In this document: positions 59,123 through 64,000 of the stretch, piece after piece | Numbering within the stretch: position 1 is the stretch's first letter | How the letters are laid out: every line of letters starts with the position of its first letter | From: Laceyella tengchongensis | Lineage (GTDB): Bacteria > Bacillota > Bacilli > Thermoactinomycetales > Thermoactinomycetaceae | Assembly (NCBI RefSeq): GCF_900182735.1 | Contig: NZ_FXTU01000001.1 | Location: 248,001-312,000, forward strand | Length of the DNA: 64,000 bases | Reading direction: 5' to 3' | The notes under the pieces: generated by a model | What the model saw: the letters and a program-made list of their open reading frames with translations, nothing else | Told to the model about the DNA's origin: nothing | The model's database searches: none | Program-made: the position numbers and the translations under genes

Positions 59123-60240
59123 GATCTCTTCCTCATTTTGTGTCGGATGTGGTAGATGATAAACAGAATGGGAATGTAAGCGTACAAAAGATAGATGCCG
59201 ATCATGGAGACGAAGGAATTGAGATGGTCAATCTGCATCCGGTTGTTCAACAGGCAGGTGATGATGAAGCTCCCTGCAAGCAAAATGAGCAGGGCCCTGC
59301 GTTGAGTGATTTGGAAAATCCGTTTCACCCCGCGGCTGGCAGCCCAAAACGAGGTACAAATATTGGGTAGGATGATGATGGTCCACGCGGAAATGACGAC
59401 ATACTCAATCCGCTCGATCACCGGCAACTTAATCACTTTCCACATGGTCAGGGTGGGCCATATTTCAACTTGCAAATGATCTTCGGCGTAATAGGCGAAG
59501 GTGACGATGGCGATTCCCGCATAGATCAACGTAGTGAACAGATTGCCGTAATGCGTCCATTTTTGCGATTTCTCTGGTTCGATGAAATAAGGGTAATAGA
59601 GTAGCAACAACTCGAAGCCCAAAATGGTGAAAGTCATTTCTTCCACGGACTTAATCAAGTCTGTGACGGAGTGATCCATAATCGGTAGCAAATTCCGGAA
59701 ATTGGCGAATTCCAAAGGGGCCAAAAAAGTGGGTATTAGAATGAGCGGAATGATGGCCCCAAAATAGCAAACTCCCGTAACGGTGCGAAATCCGTTGCTC
59801 ACGATATAGTACACAGAGGTCAAAAACACCAGGGAGAACGGCCATGTTTTGAACAGGGGGAACACCCACACCTGAATTACTTCAATGAAAGTCCGTAACA
59901 CCGTCGTCCCGGAGATAAACACTTGGAGGATAAACAGAAAGCTAAGCAGGTTGCCGGTCCATTTGCCAAAGACGGTTTGATGAATGGAGATCAAGTCGTT
60001 TTGTTCTTTGTTTAGCATTTGGTACATCATCCATAAAAGCAAATGGATGATGAGCCCCGACAGGATGACGGCGATCCATGCGTCATGACCGGAGGTTTTT
60101 GCGATATAGCGTTGGAATCCCAACACCCCCACGCCGAATTGCGTTTTGTATATCAAAAAAAACGCTAGGTAGGGTGAAACGCGATATTGTCGATTCACAT
60201 GCGCTTGCATAGGATCAGCCTTCCTTTTTTGCGGAATCAT
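59119..60240 (-). CDS. Spore germination permease-like subunit, GerB family (operon 2)
   Basis: 373 residues with ten to eleven membrane helices. It begins QYRVSPYLAFFLIYKTQFGV then GVLGFQRYIAK, the GerB/YndE pattern, and has PFSLVFLTSVYYIVSNGF, then EFANFRNLLPIMDHSVTDLI. It overlaps both neighbours by 4 bases (ATGA), so the three subunits are translated in step. It is expected to form the germinant-binding membrane part of the receptor. It differs enough from the operon 1 subunit to have another specificity. Confidence 0.92.
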   Translation of the reverse strand: MIPQKRKADPMQAHVNRQYRVSPYLAFFLIYKTQFGVGVLGFQRYIAKTSGHDAWIAVILSGLIIHLLLWMMYQMLNKEQNDLISIHQTVFGKWTGNLLSFLFILQVFISGTTVLRTFIEVIQVWVFPLFKTWPFSLVFLTSVYYIVSNGFRTVTGVCYFGAIIPLILIPTFLAPLEFANFRNLLPIMDHSVTDLIKSVEEMTFTILGFELLLLYYPYFIEPEKSQKWTHYGNLFTTLIYAGIAIVTFAYYAEDHLQVEIWPTLTMWKVIKLPVIERIEYVVISAWTIIILPNICTSFWAASRGVKRIFQITQRRALLILLAGSFIITCLLNNRMQIDHLNSFVSMIGIYLLYAYIPILFIIYHIRHKMRKRS

Positions 60241-61736
60241 TCATCTATGTCCCGCGGTTTCTGCCTCCATGGGGGTGTAAAGCGCTGTTTGTCCTGTGTC
60301 TGGAGACGATGAGATTGCGTACTGAAAGGTAACCGGATGAAAGAATCGCGCAAGTCTTTCAAGCGTAGAGGATAGATGGGCTCCAGATAGGGGCGCCCCA
60401 AAGAAGTCAGCCTCAGCAGATGACCCATCACAAAGATGAACGCAATCGCCACCCCTATCAATCCCCATAACTGGGCAAACAAAAGAAACGGAAATCGGAG
60501 CAGGCGAATGGCGTTGCCCATGCGATAAACCGGTGTGGTGAAGGATGCCAACGCTGCCAGCGCGACGAAGATTAACAGCACGTTGCTGGTGAGGCCCGCT
60601 TGGACGGAGGCGGTTCCGATGACGATCCCGCCGACGATACCAATGGTTTGGCCTACTTTCGTCGGCAAGCGGGCCCCTGCTTCACGCAGCAATTCGATCG
60701 TCAATTCCAATATCACCGCTTCCAATATCGGGGGAAACGGAACGATGCTTCGCGACGTCACTAAGGTGACCATTAAGTCAGTTGGAATCAGTGCGTAATG
60801 GTAAGTGACCACCGCTACATAAATGGGGGTGATCAGGATGGAAAACAAGACGGAAAACAAACGGACAATCCGGAAGAAGGACGCCATTTGCCAATTAATG
60901 AAGTAATCTTCAAATGCTGAGAAAAATTCGACCAGCGTGGTAGGAGCGATCAGGGCATGGGGGGAACCTTCCACCATGATGACGATGCTCCCTTCGGCCA
61001 AAACGGCGGCCACGCGTTCAGGCCGTTCAGTGTCCAACATCTGTGGAAAAATAGAGTTGCTGTTGTCCGTGATAAGTTGGGAAATGTAGGAGCTGTCAAG
61101 GATTTGGTAGAACTCGATCGCTTTGATCCGTTGCAATACCGTGTTGACATTTTCTTCATTGGCCACTCCGTCGATATATAAAACCGCCACTTTGGTTTTG
61201 GAATAAGTGCCGACGGTGAACTCTTGTAACTGCAACTCTTTGATGGGCAAGCGTTTGCGAACCATATTCAAATTGGTTGTCAATGACTCGACAAACGACT
61301 CCTTCGGTCCGACAACGGAAAATTCTTCTTGAGGTATGGAGACGGCCCGCGATTTGTCCAATGCAGCGCGCGCCAACACTCCTTCCAGAACCCGGTCACT
61401 AAGTCGAATCCATACGTACCCGCGCAACAACAAGTCTTTGATCTTTTCAGGATCATCGGTGATCTCTTTCTCCTCGATGGGAAGCACGGATTCGACTTCT
61501 TGCAAGGTCGGAAAAGATAGTTTGTTTAAGTAAGGCAAGATGTCCCGATGCAACACTTCCGTGTCCACCAACGAGGTGATGTGTGTAATCCAGTACGGAT
61601 GGGTTGTATTCGCATGATGGGTATGGGTGAAATCACCGCGTTCCCAAAAAGGTTCAGCCCATGTGGATGGCGGTTCAGCCGTTTCCTGTTTGTTTTTTCT
61701 CGGTCTTCGGATGCCGGTCACCCCCTCGCGACGCAT
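60237..61736 (-). CDS. Spore germination receptor subunit, GerA family (operon 2)
   Basis: 499 residues from ATG 61736, six bases after AAAGG; ATG 61742 would touch that site. An N-terminal soluble part carries HANTTHPYWITHITSLVDTE, FSVVGPKESFVESLTTNLN and TERPERVAAVLAEGSIVIMV; the C-terminal part has four to five helices with FPPILEAVILELTIELLREA and KVGQTIGIVGGIVIG. It opens operon 2 with the order A-B-C, as in operon 1. The two operons differ too much to be recent duplicates. Confidence 0.93.
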   Translation of the reverse strand: MRREGVTGIRRPRKNKQETAEPPSTWAEPFWERGDFTHTHHANTTHPYWITHITSLVDTEVLHRDILPYLNKLSFPTLQEVESVLPIEEKEITDDPEKIKDLLLRGYVWIRLSDRVLEGVLARAALDKSRAVSIPQEEFSVVGPKESFVESLTTNLNMVRKRLPIKELQLQEFTVGTYSKTKVAVLYIDGVANEENVNTVLQRIKAIEFYQILDSSYISQLITDNSNSIFPQMLDTERPERVAAVLAEGSIVIMVEGSPHALIAPTTLVEFFSAFEDYFINWQMASFFRIVRLFSVLFSILITPIYVAVVTYHYALIPTDLMVTLVTSRSIVPFPPILEAVILELTIELLREAGARLPTKVGQTIGIVGGIVIGTASVQAGLTSNVLLIFVALAALASFTTPVYRMGNAIRLLRFPFLLFAQLWGLIGVAIAFIFVMGHLLRLTSLGRPYLEPIYPLRLKDLRDSFIRLPFSTQSHRLQTQDKQRFTPPWRQKPRDIDE

Positions 61737-61810
61737 GATCATCCTTTATCGTTGCCCGGTTGGCGTTTTTTTATTTGTGGACGAGCATGTAAGCTAAAAT
61801 GGCTACAACG

Positions 61811-61851
61811 CAACAAGCCCACTTTCGCCTTAAAGGAAAGTGGGCTTGTTG
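61811..61851. terminator. Hairpin between CDF gene and germination operon 2
   Basis: Perfect 16-bp stem CAACAAGCCCACTTTC with its complement, loop GCCTTAAAG. It follows the CDF gene on the minus strand; the T-tract is weak. Confidence 0.65.
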
Positions 61852-61862
61852 GCGCGAAGCAG

Positions 61863-62825
61863 TCAGGTGCTCGCGCGTTGTCCGCAAACGTCATGTTGGC
61901 ACGCTTGGTGGAAGTCGGAAGTTTCTACTTGGATGGTGGTGTGTCGGATGAGGAAATGCGTTTCGATTTGTTGGATGGCTTGCCGCAAAACGGCTTGACT
62001 GTCGGCGGTGTCTTGGATGAGCAGATGGCAAGACAGGGAATCAAAGCCGGAAGTGATAGTCCAGATGTGCAAATCATGGACATTGACCACTCCGGGAATG
62101 CGCATCAAGATCTCTTCTACTTTTTTGCGATCTACGGTGATGGGCGTGCCTTCCATCAGGATGTGCACAGAGTGGGCGATCACACCCCAGGCTCCTTTCA
62201 AAATTAAGACGGCCACCACCGCGCTAATCAGCGGATCGGCCATATACCAAGAAAAGTAGTGCATCAACAAGCCGGCGAGGATGGCTCCGACCGAGCCCAA
62301 GGCATCGCCGAGTACGTGGAGGTAAGCGCTGCGCACGTTGACATTGCCCTCCGTGTCTCCCTTCATTAAGGCCCAGGCGCTCAGCAAGTTAGCGATCAAA
62401 CCGACGGCGGCGATAGCCATCATGGAGCCACTGGCCACGCGCGGAGGCTCCAGCAGGCGGTGGAATGCTTCCCACATGATCACTCCGGCAATGGCAAACA
62501 GTGATAGGCCGTTGAAGAGGGCGGCCAAAATTTCAAAGCGGTAATAGCCGTATGTTTTGCGGGCGGAAGGAGGGCGAACGGCGAACCACATGGCGGCAAG
62601 ACTGAGGGCGAGTGAGCCGGCGTCGCTCAACATGTGCCCTGAATCGGACAAGAGAGCCAAGCTGTTGGTCCACAGTCCGCCAACAAACTCCAACAGCATG
62701 ATGCCGGCTGTAATGGCCAAGGCGATGGTCAGCCCTTTTCGATTGGCATTGCGGGTGTGGGTATGACCGTGATCGTGCCCGTGGGCATGGTGATGATGGT
62801 GGTGATGGTGGTGATGGTGGTGCAT
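61863..62825 (-). CDS. CDF-family zinc/cation exporter with poly-His N-terminus
   Basis: 320 residues. The N-terminus is a run of twelve His, then AHGHDHGHTH, a metal-binding tail. Six membrane helices follow with the site residues in LALLSDSGHMLSDAGSL (helix 2) and HVLGDALGSVGAI (helix 5); the C-terminal domain contains VHDLHIWTITSGFDSLSCHL. This is the ZitB/CzcD pattern: proton-coupled export of Zn(II), possibly also Co or Cd. The ribosome site is AAAGGAGAG. It is encoded 14 bases after its ArsR-type repressor, so the two form an operon. Confidence 0.92.
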   Translation of the reverse strand: MHHHHHHHHHHHHAHGHDHGHTHTRNANRKGLTIALAITAGIMLLEFVGGLWTNSLALLSDSGHMLSDAGSLALSLAAMWFAVRPPSARKTYGYYRFEILAALFNGLSLFAIAGVIMWEAFHRLLEPPRVASGSMMAIAAVGLIANLLSAWALMKGDTEGNVNVRSAYLHVLGDALGSVGAILAGLLMHYFSWYMADPLISAVVAVLILKGAWGVIAHSVHILMEGTPITVDRKKVEEILMRIPGVVNVHDLHIWTITSGFDSLSCHLLIQDTADSQAVLRQAIQQIETHFLIRHTTIQVETSDFHQACQHDVCGQRAST

Positions 62826-62839
62826 CGGCCATCTCTCCT

Positions 62840-63148
62840 TTATAAATGTTCAACATGGCTAATCGTTTGCCGCAACAGGTCAACCACATGCTCATCGTCA
62901 CAACTGTAGAAAATGATGCGTCCTTCGCGGCGTGTTTTGACCAAGCGCAAGGAACGCAAGAAGCTGAGTTGATGGGAGATGGCTGAGTGGGAAAGACCTA
63001 ACACTTCGGCGATGTGGCTGACGGAGCACTCCTCTTCGGACAGTAGATGCAAGATCCGGATGCGAGTGGGATCTGCAAGCGCTTTAAAGATCATGACAGC
63101 GTCTTCCACCGATCGTGCTGCCAGCGTCTTATGCTCCTCTTTTTTCAT
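62840..63148 (-). CDS. ArsR/SmtB family metal-responsive repressor (CzrA-like)
   Basis: 102 residues from ATG 63148, which has AAGGAG upstream. The winged-helix core reads FKALADPTRIRILHLLSEEE, then CSVSHIAEVLGLSHSAISHQ. The C-terminal helix has DDEHVVDLLRQTISHVEH, where the Asp, His and His residues fit the alpha-5 zinc site of CzrA/SmtB. It is expected to leave DNA when zinc is high, allowing export. It precedes the CDF exporter gene, and an operator palindrome lies just upstream. Confidence 0.92.
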   Translation of the reverse strand: MKKEEHKTLAARSVEDAVMIFKALADPTRIRILHLLSEEECSVSHIAEVLGLSHSAISHQLSFLRSLRLVKTRREGRIIFYSCDDEHVVDLLRQTISHVEHL

Positions 63149-63179
63149 GATGCACACTCCTTCATCTCCTATATTTTAA

Positions 63180-63201
63180 TATATGAGCATATGTTCATAT
63201 A
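63180..63201 (-). promoter_or_regulatory. CzrA/SmtB-type operator
   Basis: TATATGAGCA and TGTTCATATA, two bases apart, form a 10-2-10 palindrome with a single mismatch, the classical form for ArsR/SmtB repressors. It lies 32 bases before the repressor gene start, over its likely promoter. Confidence 0.8.
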
Positions 63202-63259
63202 TGATTGTAATGGTCGGTATAAACAAGATCAAGAGAAAAAACGGTTGCATTGCCATGTG

Positions 63260-63292
63260 AAAACCCCCATGATCGACATGGACCATGGGGGT
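63260..63292 (-). terminator. Terminator of the glycosidase-like gene
   Basis: ACCCCCATG / CATGGGGGT stem with a 12-nt loop. On the minus strand it is followed by TTTTC, 9 bases after the stop of the glycosidase-like gene. Confidence 0.75.
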
Positions 63293-63300
63293 GAAGATTA

Positions 63301-64000
63301 TCAGTTGTCAAATTGGGCGGCGTTGAAGATTTGTTTTTGTGTTCCGGTGTAAATCACTGCCGATTTGGCAGGGATGGTTTCACCCTGATAAGAGTAGGCA
63401 TGGGTGGAAAAATTGGCGATGACTCGCATGTCCTTGCCGAAGCGAGTTTCTTGTACGAGACGGTCCGGGCTCAATGTGTTGAAAGAGGTCAACTCGCGTT
63501 GCACGGCTTCTCGGTGAAAGGGAGACCACACTTTGATGAAGGCGCTAATCAGCTCTTTGTCTTTCTGCCAAGATCGTTCATCCACATGATAAAGGGGCGG
63601 GACATTGTAGAGTAGTTCCTTTAACATGCGGTCAGAGACTTCTCCTTTAATCTTCAGGCTTCCCCATTCCCAATGGTGCGTCGTGATCACGGAGTCGTTG
63701 TATACCAACTTATACAGTGGAATGGAGTAGACGGGATCAAGGTAGATGTGTTGATAACGTTCCTTGATGGGAACGGATTTGCCGAACCGATCGGGGGTTC
63801 CGCCTTGCTGAGACCAATATGCGCCGATATAATACGGGCTTTGTTTGTGTTGGCGCATATCTTTGTCACTCCAGGCGATCACGGGTGTTTCGATTCCATG
63901 CGCGAAGGCGATGACCCGGCTGGCGAAGTCGTTTCCACCTTCCGAACCAACCACCATGTGATAGCGTGTGGCGATGACATTCATCCGCTTCAATCTTGCC
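63301..64000 (-). CDS. Glycosidase-like protein, C-terminal part (runs off the window)
   Basis: The frame is open to the last base without a stop, so this is the C-terminal 230 or so residues of a larger protein; the TTG at 63993 is internal. Visible segments are VVGSEGGNDFASRVIAFAHG, TPVIAWSDKDMRQHKQSPYY, YLDPVYSIPLYKLVYNDSVI, TTHHWEWGSLKIKGEV and LLYNVPPLYHVDERSW, then a beta-rich end (MRVIANFSTHAYSYQGETIP). This resembles bacterial glycoside hydrolases of a TIM-barrel type with a C-terminal beta domain (GH101- or DUF5696-like). Family assignment is tentative. Confidence 0.55.
   Translation of the reverse strand, partial: ARLKRMNVIATRYHMVVGSEGGNDFASRVIAFAHGIETPVIAWSDKDMRQHKQSPYYIGAYWSQQGGTPDRFGKSVPIKERYQHIYLDPVYSIPLYKLVYNDSVITTHHWEWGSLKIKGEVSDRMLKELLYNVPPLYHVDERSWQKDKELISAFIKVWSPFHREAVQRELTSFNTLSPDRLVQETRFGKDMRVIANFSTHAYSYQGETIPAKSAVIYTGTQKQIFNAAQFDN

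Noticed and set aside
62786..62825. Poly-His start of the CDF gene as a cloning tag artefact
   Set aside because: His codons are followed by a natural His/Gly/Asp-rich tail typical of zinc exporters and the native ribosome site and operon context are intact.
1..64000. CRISPR arrays, tRNA, rRNA, prophage or intact insertion sequence
   Set aside because: No regularly spaced repeats, cloverleaf, rRNA segment, phage structural gene or transposase frame was seen in reading the window.

Overview
The window comes from a low-GC, endospore-forming Gram-positive bacterium. It carries two complete tricistronic spore-germinant receptor operons, Bacillus-type genes (ydbS/ydbT, topB, a YitT-family gene), strong AAAGGAGG-like ribosome binding sites, TTG/GTG starts and classical rho-independent terminators. 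The protein flavour suggests a Bacillales lineage near Thermoactinomycetaceae; that placement is inference. No rRNA, tRNA, CRISPR array, intact transposase or prophage was seen.

Layout. 1-4.4 kb: a minus-strand bacitracin/lantibiotic-type detoxification locus (ABC ATPase, two permeases, a response regulator with a frameshift, and a sensor kinase running off the edge). 4.6-8.3 kb: decayed accessory DNA holding a polymorphic-toxin relic with two in-frame stops, its apparently intact immunity gene, a small membrane protein, a YnfA-type protein and an internally deleted MFS gene. 8.5-12.4 kb: ydbS/ydbT and two membrane proteins. 12.5-18.6 kb: a copper island (Met/His-rich cell-wall-binding-repeat lipoprotein, two-component system, copZ, copA) with two CsoR-like operators; a second copZ with a third such operator lies at 50.2 kb. 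18.7-20.6 kb: a divergent cytochrome P450/PadR pair around a palindrome. 20.7-24.4 kb: germinant receptor operon 1.

24.8-33.1 kb: a complete Wadjet type II (JetABCD) plasmid-defence operon, followed by an unrecognised gene. 33.9-37.5 kb: a secreted GH64-type glucanase between gene fragments (polysaccharide deacetylase, TrmB, an unknown membrane protein, a siderophore-binding protein) and one copy of a roughly 130-bp foldback MITE. 37.7-43.4 kb: ECF sigma/anti-sigma, an ABC exporter, and a PadR-DUF1700-DUF4097 envelope operon. 43.6-47.4 kb: an XRE-TPR (RRNPP-like) regulator divergent from two unknown genes plus a 12-codon ORF, then an unknown gene and a decayed partial copy of the regulator split by a second MITE. 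This is the best candidate for an undescribed module.

47.6-53.5 kb: DUF3888 protein, EamA transporter, TVP38 protein, copZ2, erythromycin-esterase-like protein and V8-type protease. 54-57.9 kb: topB, a 50-codon small ORF and a YitT gene preceded by a strongly foldable leader. 58.0-61.7 kb: germinant receptor operon 2, whose GerC-like subunit lacks a lipobox. 61.9-64 kb: His-rich CDF zinc exporter with its ArsR/CzrA repressor and palindromic operator, and the C-terminal part of a glycosidase-like protein.
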